From Sipunculus nudus (lineage: Eukaryota > Annelida > Sipuncula > Golfingiida > Sipunculidae), in the NCBI GenBank assembly GCA_026874595.1, contig CM049306.1, positions 15,585,019 through 15,649,018 on the forward strand: a DNA stretch of 64,000 nt, written 5' to 3'. This document shows, one piece after another, positions 36,789 through 48,799 of the stretch. Below the pieces are notes generated by a model. It worked only from the letters and a program-made list of their open reading frames with translations, made no database searches and was not told where the DNA came from. Made by a program: the position numbers and the translations under genes. The stretch's first letter is position 1; each line of letters starts with the position of its first letter.

Positions 36789-37372
36789 TTTAATTCTATA
36801 ATATCCACAGTTTGTATTTTACCCAAAAGGCTCATGAAAAATCAAGCAAGAGACCAATTCCATAAATTGCATTAAAGGCAGCTATTTGGTGTGGGACTGC
36901 TTTAGCTGTTGATCTTTCAGGATGTGGATTTTGTTTATGAGATGGTATTAATCAGCATGATAAAACTTTATATAAATGAATTACAGCATATGTATTGTAT
37001 TGTTTAGTATGAGGGAAGGGCCATGATTGCTTATAACTGATAATCAGTCAGATGGTGCAACAAGATCTCATCATTGATCTTGCAGTGTATTAACAATTAC
37101 AAAGTTTTCAAATGACGTAGCCTTTGTGATAAGGAAATATATACTTTCTTAATATTCATGCAGCAAAACTCTAGAAACATCTAATAATTTTTCTGTTAAA
37201 TATCAACTTCATAACGGAGGGTCACCATACACACATAAAGGCTATAGAATTATTAATATATTAGCTAACATGTAAGCCTCTGTATATCAGTTTAGACAAT
37301 GTACTGGTCTGTGTATGGTTAGAAATTCTTGCTTGTAAACAAGTGATAAATTTTGATAATCAGCCAGTAGAG

Positions 37373-38260
37373 GTCAGCTGACTTTTTCCAATGATTGTTA
37401 GCGTACCTGTGAGCTTATGTGATGGTGTGGCGTCGTCCGTCAGTGCGTCGTGCATCTTCTTTACATTTACCATAGCTATCTCAAAAACGGCAGGAGCTAG
37501 CATCACCAAATTTTTTTATGCAAATAATCGGTCATCTAAAAAACTCTATCAGATTTTTTTTTTTTTTCTAACTGTATTTTTCTTAGATTTTATAGGGAAA
37601 AGCTAAAAAAGCTTTAAAAACCTTCTTCTCTGAAACTGTCCAGCCAAATTGTCCAATATTTCACAGTAATGATCCCTGGAACAATCTCTCTCAATTTTGT
37701 TCGAATGGGTCCAGTTCGGAGATTTTTGGCCTAGTTACAGGAGGTTAACTTAGTCATCTGTCCAAAAAGGCATAATAAATTTTAATCTCAGAATCGGCTG
37801 GAGCTATCATCACCAAATTTTATGCCAATGTTGGTCACATGAGTCATATCTGAAATTGAGGTATTGGTGGAGCCACCTGCATCAGCCTTTTTTTGTACGG
37901 GGTCATCAGTGCCTGTATCACACTGAGTGCTACAAAAAAACTTCTTCTCTGAAACCATATGGCCAAATTGTTTAATATCCCACAGAAATGATCCTAGGTT
38001 AGTGCTTTCTGAAGTTTGTTCAAATGGTCTCTGTTCAGTGACTTTTGGCTGAGTTATGGAAAGGGCTGAACTTAGCCAGTTTGCTCTATCTTCCTATATG
38101 AGTTATAAACCTGCAAAATCTTTTGACTGAAGCCAATTTGTTTAATATTTTACAAGAATAATCCCCACAATAATTCTTATAATAATGTTTAATGGTTCCA
38201 CATGAATGATTTTTGGCTGAATTATGGAGATTGAATTGAGTCATTTTACCATATATGTTA
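37373..38260 (+). repeat. Degenerate satellite-like repeat
   Basis: It begins near GAGGTCAGCTGACTTTTT and a GTCGTCCGTCAGTGCGTCG stretch. Three diverged units follow, marked by CTTCTTCTCTGAAAC, CCAAATTGT..AATAT and GATTTTTGGC. It resembles the organisation of the other elements but the ends are not clear. Confidence 0.5.
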
Positions 38261-38419
38261 GCTGTGTGATGCTGTTACATCTAGTCTGGCACCAGTTTAT
38301 CAGCATCTATTACATCATGCCACTAGACATTTAGATTTCAGGTTATCTTTGGTTAATATTGACAAGAATGTTTTTTAAAAGCTTTTAAAAAAAATAGATT
38401 AAAGATTTAAATTATTCAT

Positions 38420-39000
38420 CATACCAGGCCTATTTAGTTTAATTTATTCAACTCAGAAGGACCCCTTTCGGGGTATACAGAGTCATGCAAAACATTATAA
38501 AGAAATTCTTACATGGCAAGATCACATGTGATATAAAACAAATTTTACATAGTCATCGAATGATCAATAACAATCAATATACGACAAAAGCACATATTTC
38601 TAACCTGAGTATAAAAAGAAGATAATATGCAACATACCAATATACTAACATCCGCATAAAGATAGGAACACCTATCTGAAAATAATACTGACACTAAGAT
38701 GGTAAAATAATTATTTGTAATGTGTATATATAGGATGTTCCCTGGGTGTATCAAGTGCAGTAATATTTTTAATTTAATGCTGACATGATTTTCTTTACAA
38801 ATTTAGCTAAGTTTGATAGTTGTAATCGATCCTCAGTATTGAACAATAGGTGCATTTTTAAGATGTTTGGTCTAGTCAGGTAAAACTTTGGTATTAGGCG
38901 GGATCTTTCTGTCTTTAAGGCAGTACATTCAAACAAATAATGAAACTCAGCACCGTGGGTATTTAGATTACATAATGTGCATAGACTAGAATGTTTTTTT
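38420..39000 (-). mobile_element. LINE 3' fragment (minus strand)
   Basis: The minus strand encodes CTLCNLNTHGAEFHYLFEC, a C..C...H....C zinc-knuckle typical of the C-terminal end of non-LTR reverse transcriptases. It continues TALKTERSRLIPKFYLTRPN, then ILKMHLLFNTEDRLQL and SNLAKFVKKIMSALN before a stop at 38769-38771. An in-frame stop upstream of the motif shows 5' decay or truncation. A ~330-bp 3' UTR follows, ending in TCTGAGTTGAATAAATT. Dead fragment; the clade is not certain. Confidence 0.65.
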
Positions 39001-39353
39001 TGTTACAATCATGGATATTCGCTCTCTGTGGCTATATAAAGACAACTGTAAATGGATTATAAATAATTGGTATCCATACTCAACTTAATTCAAGAATTTG
39101 CCATCAATGAGATGTATCTGTATTATAATTTTGCATTCTGTATGCATCTAATAATTTTATATATATTCCTGATTTCTTTTTTTTTTAAATTCAACTGAAA
39201 AACATTTTGTATTGGGAAAATTTATTTCAAAGTTATTTTAAGTAGGGACCACTTTTGTGTACAGATTGCAGCACTTGGTTTACCATTGAGAGATTGCCAT
39301 TAGCCAAGATGATGTCAGCTCTATTAATAGTTTTGGCACAGTGCCAGGATTGG

Positions 39354-39605
39354 AAGAAGTGCAGCCAGGTATAGGTCAAGATATCACTCAGTGCAGTAGC
39401 TACATTCTATTTATAGCTTTGGCAGACTGCTCACTGTATCAGATTTGCACCAAAGTTCAGCATGGATCTAGTTATAGCTTTGGCAGACTGCCAACTGTGT
39501 CAGATTATATAACAGGTCAAGAGTTCACTTAGTGCAGCCAGATACAGGTCAAAAGTTCACTCAGTCTAGCCAGGTGCAGGTCAAGAGTTCACTCAGTGCA
39601 TTAGC
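39354..39605 (+). repeat. Short tandem repeat, ~34-bp unit plus related 80-bp units
   Basis: Repeats of GTGCAGCCAG(G/A)TACAGGTCAA and GAGTTCACTCA. Two longer upstream units share TATAGCTTTGGCAGACTGC. It occupies the middle of the large n-o intron. Confidence 0.75.
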
Positions 39606-39679
39606 TTGAGGCAGCAATTTGTCACAGTTCACTCGGGGGCAATTGTCGTACTCACCTAAGCCTGGTCAGCCCAGTGCAT

Positions 39680-39920
39680 CAAACTCAAGGGAAGTTTGAT
39701 GTATTGGCCTGATATTTTGACCTGTCTATGCCTCTGTGATGGCTTTCTCGTTTACAAGACAGGTGTCACCATCTACATTGACTTTTGCACAGTGTATGTC
39801 CCTGCTTATTTCGCAGGAGGGGATTGACATATCAATCTGACATTGGGCATATGTATATATCTCTTTGTTTTATGCAAGACGGATGGTGCCAGCTACAATC
39901 ATTTTTGTTTTTTTGTGCAC
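39680..39920 (+). repeat. Diverged fragment of a TCCACC-family core
   Basis: Stretches such as GACAGGTGTCACCATCTAC and TTTGCACAGTGTATGTCCC match the interior of the Helitron-like elements at 11680 and 28165 in order, but no ends remain. Confidence 0.45.
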
Positions 39921-40378
39921 CCATGCCAGAATTTCAGCAGTGATTTTTGTGTAATTGTTTCTTGTTCAAAGTCTTTAGTACTTGCATTGTTCATATACAT
40001 ATTACACATGTTCTTGAAAAGTAATGGTCCAGCATTGAAGCATTATATCTGGTGTAATCCCATTGCACAGGTTTGCATTAGGCCTGTAGGCCTTGTTTAT
40101 GAAATAACAACAAATTCCCAACTCTTATTTATTATAATTCTTTCTTCATTTGCCACATTTATGAAGTGGCCGCCAGACTGGGGGATTCCCTTGCACTATT
40201 GCATTCTGAAACACAGCATTGACTGACCATACTCCTTTAAAATGTAGAACTGAAAGATGCCACTGTCAGTGCTGATAATCTTTTTTCAGATCCTATTTTT
40301 TTAAACAAAACACATCATGACATTATGTTTTTGCATACAGTGCAGTGGACCCCTGCCACCATATTTTTTCTTCTGCAG

Positions 40379-40558
40379 GTGATCACTAGTGTCCCCACCA
40401 AGAAACTTCCAAAGAAATTCACCATGGGTGCTGCAACACCAGCTGAAATTGAGAGGCTGGACAGAGGAGTGGAGGAACCGCTGGTTGAGGAGGAAGATGA
40501 TATGGGACGCCGTGGACAGATCCTCTGGATACGTGGACTGACTCGGCTTCAGCACCAG
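40379..40558 (+). CDS. ATP2B: PMCA exon o: C-tail start, first half of calmodulin-binding helix
   Basis: The acceptor is TTTTTTCTTCTGCAG and the donor is CAG|GTAAGA. Sixty codons read VITSVPTKKLPKKFTMGAAT, PAEIERLDRGVEEPLVEEED, DMGRRGQILWIRGLTRLQHQ. The acidic EEEDD followed by RRGQILW.RGL.R.Q.Q is the conserved entry to the PMCA calmodulin-binding domain, with Trp860 as the likely N-terminal anchor. The exon ends in phase 0 in the middle of that helix, after LQHQ, and this is where the three alternative tails attach. It is the last exon shared by all predicted isoforms. Confidence 0.97.
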
Positions 40559-41380
40559 GTAAGAGACATATTTTTAGCTGCATGCAAGAAACAGCGCTTT
40601 TGGCGTGTGGCAACTTATCACTGAAGTCCTCCATTCTTTATGTCTAATAACCGAGTTCATTTGGTCTACCTGCCACATGCAGTGTTACAAACACTCTGCA
40701 CTCTTGTAGTGTTAAGCATTGCAGTGTAACAAAGGCACTGCAGGAGTGTTTTAAATGACATATCTAGCTGCCCAGTGTTCCATACTGTATCTGATGGCAT
40801 GCATTTTGGCTGTTGTATTGTGTTTCTTGTGCAATGAATATAAGCCTTGGAGAAAAATTACTCATTAAACTGAAACAAAACTTTAAATGAGTGTAATGCA
40901 TGCAAATAAATTTCAAAATTAATGTAAATTTGCACCATCATGAATAATTATTAAATCAGGCAGCTGAAATGTTACCAGATAAATTCATGAATATTTTGGC
41001 TCTTTGTTCAATAAAGCATCATAATTCTTTACAAATCTTTTTGTTATGGCATATATATGATTGCATATTGCTTATTGCATTGCATATATAATTGATCTTT
41101 ATATTAAACTGCATGCATACTTTCTTCTTTTGTTTATTGTTTAAATATCACTCTTTATATTGTAGATACCATATTAATTTTATAACTTGCTTTTTGTAGG
41201 TCTAGTGACTTGCCCCACTGGCTTATTGTTCCACTCTGTTTCATGGTTAACTGCTGTATGTTGTGTGTTGAATGGTCATGATTATGTACTTTATAACATT
41301 AAGATGTCTGTGTGCTGCAGCTTCCTGACTGTGGTGATATTATAAATGATTGTCTTATTATAAATGATTATATTATTGTA
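40559..41380. other. PMCA intron o, start
   Basis: Unique AT-rich intron after the last shared exon. No alternative exon start of the RVV.AF type is seen. Confidence 0.5.
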
Positions 41381-43365
41381 TCCCCAGACAAAGTTGGGGG
41401 ATACTATGGTTTTATGTCAGTCCCGCCTCCACTGCCGCCGTTGCAGATAAATCTTGTCTGCCCCCCCCCCCCCCCAACAAAAAATATTTCAGGGATCTTT
41501 AGCAAAGTTGACATGTGCATAGATATGGGTGAGAAGACAAACCCTTTTAAAATGGGGTCATAACCCTAATAGGAGAGTGACCTTGACCTTGAATAGGGCC
41601 ATTTTGGGGGGAAATCAGGCAAATTCTTGAATATCTAAAAAAATTTGCATAGATTGATAAAAAAATTAAGTTGGCCTAAGATCATGGATAGCTTTGTCAT
41701 GTACCAGAAACTGGTGGTGCCATCTATTATCCTTTTCTTATTTTAGCACTTTTTAATACCTCCATCATTGCCACTTAAAGGTACTAAGAGCATTATAACT
41801 CAAAAACTAATGGACATATTTCTTTCATATTATCCTTTTACATAGATATCGGTTAGGCCAAAAAAAGTATGGTTCTCAGGCTTTTTTCAGAATCCAGTGT
41901 GGGTGGGTGATATTTTGTTTGTTATTTTGTATGTTACATTAAAAATGTCTTTATAAATAATAATTTATTCACTTGATACTCAGTGTTGCTAAGGGGAGCC
42001 TTATAATAATATGCATAATTGAAGTTAAAATTTAAAATAAGAGCTAAATACAACATAAAAGTACTAAAAAGCATGAGAATTGACTAAGATTATTAAAAGT
42101 CTGTAATTAGTGAAACTGACTAGAGAAATTGTCTAATTATATGCAAAGCTAAAAAGATATGTCTTGAGGTTCTTCTTGAAAGCCTCGTATGAGTCACACA
42201 TTTTAAGGACCATAAGTAACTGTTCCATAACTTTGGTGCAGCGACTGCAAAGGCTCAGTCTCTATAGGAGACTGGTTGGCTGGTTGCTTTAGGAGACTTC
42301 TTGTTTGATCAGAGACTTCTTGATTGCACATATGGGAACACAAGCTTGGACAAATATGCAAGGGCTAAACCATTCACACATTGATAGGTTAGACACAAAG
42401 ACTTTATTATGGAAGGATAGAGTTACAGCTATCAAGCCTTGTTGAGATAAAGGCATGTATCAGTTTTTCTGTGGCGTCACATGTAAACACATGCTTTACT
42501 GTCGCAGTGTTATGAAGATGGAAATATCATGTTTTGCACATGTGGCGAACATGCTCTTCCATTGTCGTAGCCTGGTCCCAGACTGATCCCAAGTTCTTAA
42601 TGCTTGGGCTAGCAATGACAGTATTGATAAAGATATGATCAGGGAAAATCTATGAAAATGTCAGATTTTATTTTGCTAAACAGATAAAAGCACTACATAA
42701 CAAAGGAAATCTTATCAAATTGTGGCATTTTATCTTGTAAGATGAAAATCAAAATAAAAGTTAACTGAGAAACATACATTTATTTTTTTTTGGCCTTATT
42801 GGAAGAGTTATAATTAAATTGGGGTCATGGCCTTTCCTATGAGAGTGGCCTTGACCTAAATATTTCCATATTTGGTAAAAATGACACAAATTCTTAAATA
42901 TCTTAAAAAATCTTGCATGAATTGATCCAAAAATCTAGTGAAGATCTTAGATAGCGTAGTCATCTACAGGAAACTGGTGGTGCCACCTATTATCTTTTTC
43001 TTGTTTTAGCGCCTTTTAATACCCCCATCATTGCCACTTTACATTTAAAAACTAATGGACAGATTTCTTTCATATTATGCATATACATAGGTACCGGTTA
43101 TGGGATTAGATATATTTAAACTAGGGTCATGGCCATATTTAGTGAAAAAAATTGTTTCTTAAGTCAATAGATGTTACTATATGGAAACAAATAAAAGATG
43201 ACAGATGATAAGTTGTTGAAAGAGTCTGGTGACCTTGACCTTGCTTTTGAAGGTCTCACCTGAAGAAACCCTGGTGCCAAGTGTCAGTATATGCTTCTGA
43301 AGATTTGGGCCTATTTTTGAAAGGGGGGGGGGTTGAATTGTTTGGGGATGCCAAGAAATGTCTAG
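41381..43365 (+). mobile_element. Helitron-like element, TCCCCAGAC family
   Basis: The left end is TATTGTA|TCCCCAGACAAAGTTG with partner TTGGGGGATACTATGG. The right end is GGATGCCAAGAAATGTCTAG|T. Two diverged internal units (about 41560-41935 and 42820-43130) share GAGTGACCTTGACCTTGAAT-like text, GGTGGTGCC.CCTATTATC and AAAAACTAATGGACA. They are separated by an unrelated ~850-bp segment (41936-42790) with TTCTTCTTGAAAGCCTCGTA and GGTGCAGCGACTGCAAAGG that looks like another repeat inserted inside. Confidence 0.65.
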
Positions 43366-44450
43366 TTTACAGTTGATGTTCGCCTCAGGATTAAGAATAT
43401 TTTACTGCTCCTGAAATTCTAGTCAGGCTACTGGTTAGATTGTTATAGGACATTATTGCATTCAGTGCGCTCCATGCGCTAATAAAACTGACATTGATCA
43501 CTATATCGGATGGCATAGTGAGCGTGATCTGTGTTGTGCATGTACTTCCTGAATGCTCGATCTCTCTGCATGGGAATCCTTGCCTGGTGTCCTTTCTGTG
43601 TGTATCTGTGTACAGTGGAATTTAGTACGTGTGTCAGTTAGATGCCTGTTACAGGGAAAACCAATACTAGTCATTAACTGTTTACATTCTTTGTCAACAT
43701 ATACATTTTGTTGTCCTTTATAATATGATATTTTGGCCTGCAGAAATTGACAAGGCAAGCTGAGTTGTAGTTCTTTAGCTTTGCACCCTTCCTATAATTA
43801 GAAAATAATCCACCAGTCAATACCTTTTCAAAGAGTGCTGCCATTGCTGGCCTACATTAAATTCTGTACTATAAAAAAAATGATCTCCCACAGGTGATAT
43901 ATAAATTAAAAGAACTCTTTTCCATGCACATTATCTCTTTTAGGGTTCAAGAACAAATCTGAAAGTATATTATCATTGCATATCTTTTCTTGGTAATTCT
44001 CACAGTCCACAGTATGATTATCACCTTTGTCTAACATACAGATCATTAACAACTCATATTGTAACTTTTGAGACCACCAAGTTTCTTGTATAAGTTTGGG
44101 AACTGTTTATGTGATAAAGAATTTGTAATATATAGAATAAATAATTGAACGAGAAAGAATGCTCTTCCTTCAATTTGTTAACAAGTAAAGGCGCAGTAAA
44201 ATTTAATGTACCCTTGTTGCAAAGTAGATCTGACCAAGATGCTGTTTTTCCAGTTTTATGGGTCAAAATTTTCTTGACTAGAAATAATTTACTTTTTCTT
44301 TGTTACTATGTTAGCCAGAGTGGCATAATGTGTATCTTTGCATAAATTCCTTGCAGTACATTTTCTTGATCTTTGGCAAAACAGATCACATATTTCACAG
44401 TGTCATAAAAATAAAATTTGTCTGAAGTGAAGTTTCCAGATACATATTTT
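43366..44450. other. PMCA intron o, unique part
   Basis: AT-rich sequence with no recognised exon, RNA gene or repeat end. Confidence 0.5.
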
Positions 44451-47136
44451 TAGCTCAGCTGACTATAAGTCATCTGAGCTATAGTCGTGGTCCATTGTCC
44501 GTCGTCCGTCCGTCTGTCCGTCCGTCCGTCCGTCCGTCTGTCCGTCCGTCCGTCCGTCCGTCAGTCCGTCCGTCCGTCCGTCCGTCCGTAGATGTGGCAC
44601 GTTTTGAAACCGTAAGACCTAGGAATCCAAAATTCAGCATAATGTTAGATGTCCCCAAGATCTCCTACCAAGCCGAAAACTGGGTCTTTGTGACTTCGTT
44701 CCTTTGAGAAATTAAGGAAAAACCTCAATTTTTTATAAAAAACCTATTTTCAAACTTCAGGACTGCCTCATATCAAAACCACTCATCTGTTTTCCCTCAT
44801 ATTTACCATAAATATTCTTCTATATAGTTCCTATGTACATGCCAGAAATTATGTCTGTATTATATAATTTAAAAAAGTTATGGGCCCAAACATAATGCAT
44901 TTTGTAAAAAATCAGGAAAGATATTTGATCACTTAACACAAAACTTGTTAAAGCTATGGACTTTTTTTCCAGTATATAACTTTAATTTATCAAAATTAAA
45001 TTGTATACCCAAAATTAGATCAAAATCTTTTAAATTTTTTAAAATATTAACAAAAATAAAAAATTGGTACCTTAAATTTTGCCCAACTTTGACCATGGCA
45101 CGTTTTTTTTACTGTGAGTACTGTGGATTTAATTTTCTCAGCATGTTTTTGTTAGCATTTTGTCTGTTAACACCAAAAATTTGAAACCAGTTGATCAAAA
45201 ACTGTAGATTTTATTTAAGTTTACAAGCACCATGTAACAAATTGTTTACATCAAGCTAGTGTTATGCAGTTTGCAAGAGCTCAGCTCCCCAGCTTCAGCT
45301 CTCAGTTCCTAAAATTTGGCATACAATTAGATGTCTCCAAAATTCCCTACCATGCCAAGAATTTGGTCACTAGGACTTAATACCTTCAAGATATTAATGA
45401 AAAACTTCATTTTTCCATTAAAAACCCATTGTTACACTTCAAGACTGCCTAATATCAAAACCACTGATGTGACTTTAATCATATATAATATACATATTTT
45501 TCTATACATTCTCTATGCATATGCCAGAAATGATGTCAGTATTGCGTAATTGTTTTAAGTTATGGGCCCAAACATAATGCACTATGTAAAAAATCAAGAA
45601 ATATATTTACTCCCTTAACAAGGGGATTGCTGAATCTAGAGTTTTTTTGCCAGGGATGTAACATTATTTAATCAAGATTCAATTGAACACCCCAAATTAG
45701 TCCTGAATTTTTCAAATTTTATATGTTATTAGTATAAATATAAAATTAGTACCTTTAATTTTGCCCAACTTTGACCATGGCACATTTGTTTCCTGTGAGC
45801 ACGGTTGATATAATTTTCATATCATGCACACAAGGATTTCAGCTTTTTAGTTTAGCAAGCTGAAAGAAATTGGCCAAAAATTGTAGCTTTTATTAATGTT
45901 TTTATGAGACCATGTCAGACCTTAACTCTCTCCAGCCCCTCTTGAGTCACCTGTATGTTGACCTTGTTGAACTTTCAGCAAATTATGCATGCTTGAGGCG
46001 AGCAATACACTGTTGCAGGTAGGCAGCTTATGGCCAGCCACAGTTGATCCAGGTGTCCAACCCAACTCATCTAGTAGTTTTAACCAACAACATAACAATT
46101 AACAATAAATTAATAAATTTTTATTGTTTTTTAATAACAAATTAAAGAAAAATAAAAAAAGAATTTGTTAGTTTATAATAACAGGAAATCAACTTGCAGT
46201 TACTGATGATAAAAGAATCTTGTATCGATGGATAGAATGTCATGTACTCCAAATAACACCATGCAGTCACCTATGGTATTTTTCAGTTCAATTTTAATGA
46301 TAAAAAAGTAAATCAATTTATTCATTACTAATCATTAGGGATCATATGAAGGAAATTAATGATAGACAAAGATGCAGTTGATATTATTAATCTAGATCCC
46401 TACTGTGTCTAGTGTGTACATTGATGTGAAATTAGTCCAAAATGAATATATTACTTTTTTTTTTTTAATATAAATAAAAGCCATAAAACCAGGTACTTTT
46501 GATCATAATTTAAATGTGTGAATTTTGTATATTCTGGATTCTCAACATAATTGTTTGGTGAAAACTGAATAAATGCCAGTAATGGTGGGAATACTTTGCA
46601 ATTGTATTTAAATACGAATATGAATATGTACTCCATTATGAAATGTCTTGCATAAAGAATTGGAATTCAGGTAAAAATGAAAGTATATGAATACCAGTGC
46701 AAATACTTTCAAAATGTATTTATGAATGCATTTATGAATATATTCTTTAATATTATTTTAATAATCATTTCAGTTATATTTCATTTTAAAAAATTATAAG
46801 ATTCTCTTATTATTTTTAATAAAAATTATATTTGAGACAATATTTGTAATTTTTTTTAATAAATAGTTAAACTCTTATATCATATGTTCTGCTTATAAGT
46901 TATATGGCCAAGTCAAAATCTGTGTGACAATAGTACTCCATTTGTTAATAAAATAAATGAAATCAATCCTCTTCCCTGTCTCCAAAGATAATATCATAAT
47001 CATACATAAGCTAAACACCAACAACTCATAATAAAGCTTATATTTATTACCACACCAAACCAGCATATGCCTCATTCCTAAATCATATTTTTTAATCATA
47101 TATAACAGCTGAGTGCCGTGACCCATAGGTCCCTTG
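44451..47136 (+). mobile_element. Class 1 (HINE-like) element, 2.7-kb copy
   Basis: The left end is TAGCTCAGCTGACTATAAG followed at once by a long (GTCC)n tract. The right end is AACAGCTGAGTGCC, GTGACCCATAGGTCCCTTG with one mismatch in the palindrome. The 5' core is related to copy A (GAATCCAAAATTC, AGATGTCCCCAA, CCTACCA..CCGAAAA). Two ~850-bp internal units start near 44590 and 45305. The last 1 kb is very AT-rich. Confidence 0.72.
44495..44590. repeat. (GTCC)n microsatellite
   Basis: Near-perfect tetranucleotide tract with a few GTCT units, just inside the 5' end of the 44451 element. Shorter versions occupy the same place in the other class 1 elements. Confidence 0.95.
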
Positions 47137-48406
47137 TTTATATTTTTTATAAGTTTCTGGATGATTCATCTCCGTGGTGAGCTTGACAGTTATTATTTAT
47201 TATATCCTTTTATCAAATATATACAGTAACAGGCAGTCTATCTGTACTCCGTGGACATCTTGTCCTGTTTGAATGGGAATGCGTTCAGAACAGCAAGCAG
47301 ATGTGAATTTTTTTATTACATTCATGAGTTTCCCTGAAAAGATCCTTATATCGGCTGTTAATTCTAATTAAGGTATCAAGGTATCAGTTAAGAATAAAAA
47401 ATCCAGATCTGTTTATTAAGTACATTCTGACCAAAGCAAAATATATATTCTTCTGGGACCTCATATTCAGGCTTTCAAATCTGACCAACAAGACCAATAA
47501 TGAATTTGGTACATTTTATGAATAATACTCATGTTTTGGTCCTTCCATATAGCCCATGTGTTTGTAGCCTATGATTCCTGTTTAAAAGAAAAAAAAATAA
47601 AAATGTAAACTTTTAAATAATTTTTTTCCACTGAAATGTCATAAGAGTACCAACCACATTATGCAAAATTAGTCTGTGATCAAGTGAATGGGTAAAGTTT
47701 ACTTTCTTAAATAAATAAGATCACACAGCATATTTACAAAAAATTTAGAAACTTCTTAATATGGCACCAATCTGGACCCTGGGGGGGGGTATGAGTTTAT
47801 CTGTGTATCCATACTCATGAAATCCGGGACAAAAGTCAGGCTTGGAAATTTTGACTTTTGCAAATAGTTGAATGATGTATTCTAGTCTTAGCTAATTTGC
47901 ATTATTCTAATTTTGTCACTACATAAATTTGATCCTGAGTTTGAAGGAGGATCTGTATGATGAAAGATGTTTTCCCATTTTAAATAAATAGCATTTTCTA
48001 CCCATGGTTTTTTTATATTATTCAGGCCTGTGAGCCAACTTTCTTTTACGATTCCCTTAAAGAATTTAATCAACATCAATTTGGAAAAAATTTCCCTTGG
48101 ATTCATTAAAATATAATACCTTGGTTTTTTTTTCTTCGCCTGTGTTATTCCTGAATTCAGAATGTCTGCCCTTTGTTCCAAATTTTCATTCAGTTGATTT
48201 ATTTTTATTGAGATAATGCTAAACATATAAATAATAGTTGGCAAACTCATTGTATATATAATAGTTGTTATTCTAAACAAGTGGCTATCATTACATTCAC
48301 ATCTGTGTGTTGTTTGAAAAATGGCTCGTGGGAGTTTTCATGGAAGTATGTGGATGTTTTCTCCTTGTTCTCCTCCCCTAATAACTTTTACTTTCTGTTT
48401 GAACAG
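47137..48406. other. PMCA intron o, distal part
   Basis: AT-rich intron up to the acceptor of alternative exon 1. No other feature is seen. Confidence 0.5.
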
Positions 48407-48799
48407 CTGAGGGTAGTGCGGGCTTTTAAGAGCACTTTGGAAGACCTAGAGGAAAAGCGTAGCATTCACAGTTTTCACAGTTTACACAGCTTACGTAGCT
48501 CGCGCTCCCACCAGGGCCACCGACCACTGAGTGAGGAGGTATCTGCTGTGACCGCGGCAGATGTGACTCCTAAAACCTTGTCACCTGAGCAAAATGGAAG
48601 TTACACTAACATGGCCATGAATGTTCAGGAGAACAGTCATAAGGCTCACACCCCAAAGAGCTTGTCAGCAGAGAATGTCTCTCTTTCTCACGCAACACGT
48701 GCTGCACCTCTGGTTACAGTGCGTGGTGCCACCCCAAACACACCAAGGACATACAGTTCTTCTGATATCAAAGTGCGCCTGCATGAAACTGAAATTTAA
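48407..48799 (+). CDS. ATP2B: PMCA alternative terminal exon 1 (130-residue tail, ETEI end)
   Basis: The acceptor is ACTTTCTGTTTGAACAG. The reading frame starts LRVVRAFKSTLEDLEEKRSI, continues with a His/Ser-rich repeat (HSFHSLHSLRSSRSH), then a Ser/Thr/Pro-rich tail, and stops at TAA 48797-48799 after LHETEI. LRVVRAF completes the calmodulin-binding helix of exon o (vertebrate IRVVKAFRSSL). The end -T-E-I fits a class I PDZ ligand, as ETSL/ETSV does in vertebrate b-type isoforms. No AATAAA occurs before the next alternative exon; an ATTAAA at 49119-49124 might serve. Many Ser/Thr residues suggest phosphoregulation (inference). Confidence 0.93.
   Translation: MRVVRAFKSTLEDLEEKRSIHSFHSLHSLRSSRSHQGHRPLSEEVSAVTAADVTPKTLSPEQNGSYTNMAMNVQENSHKAHTPKSLSAENVSLSHATRAAPLVTVRGATPNTPRTYSSSDIKVRLHETEI

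Noticed and set aside
48535-48540. Internal donor in alternative exon 1 (GAG|GTATCT)
   Set aside because: Weak site; splicing from it to exon 2 or 3 would duplicate the RVV.AF block, which seems unlikely.
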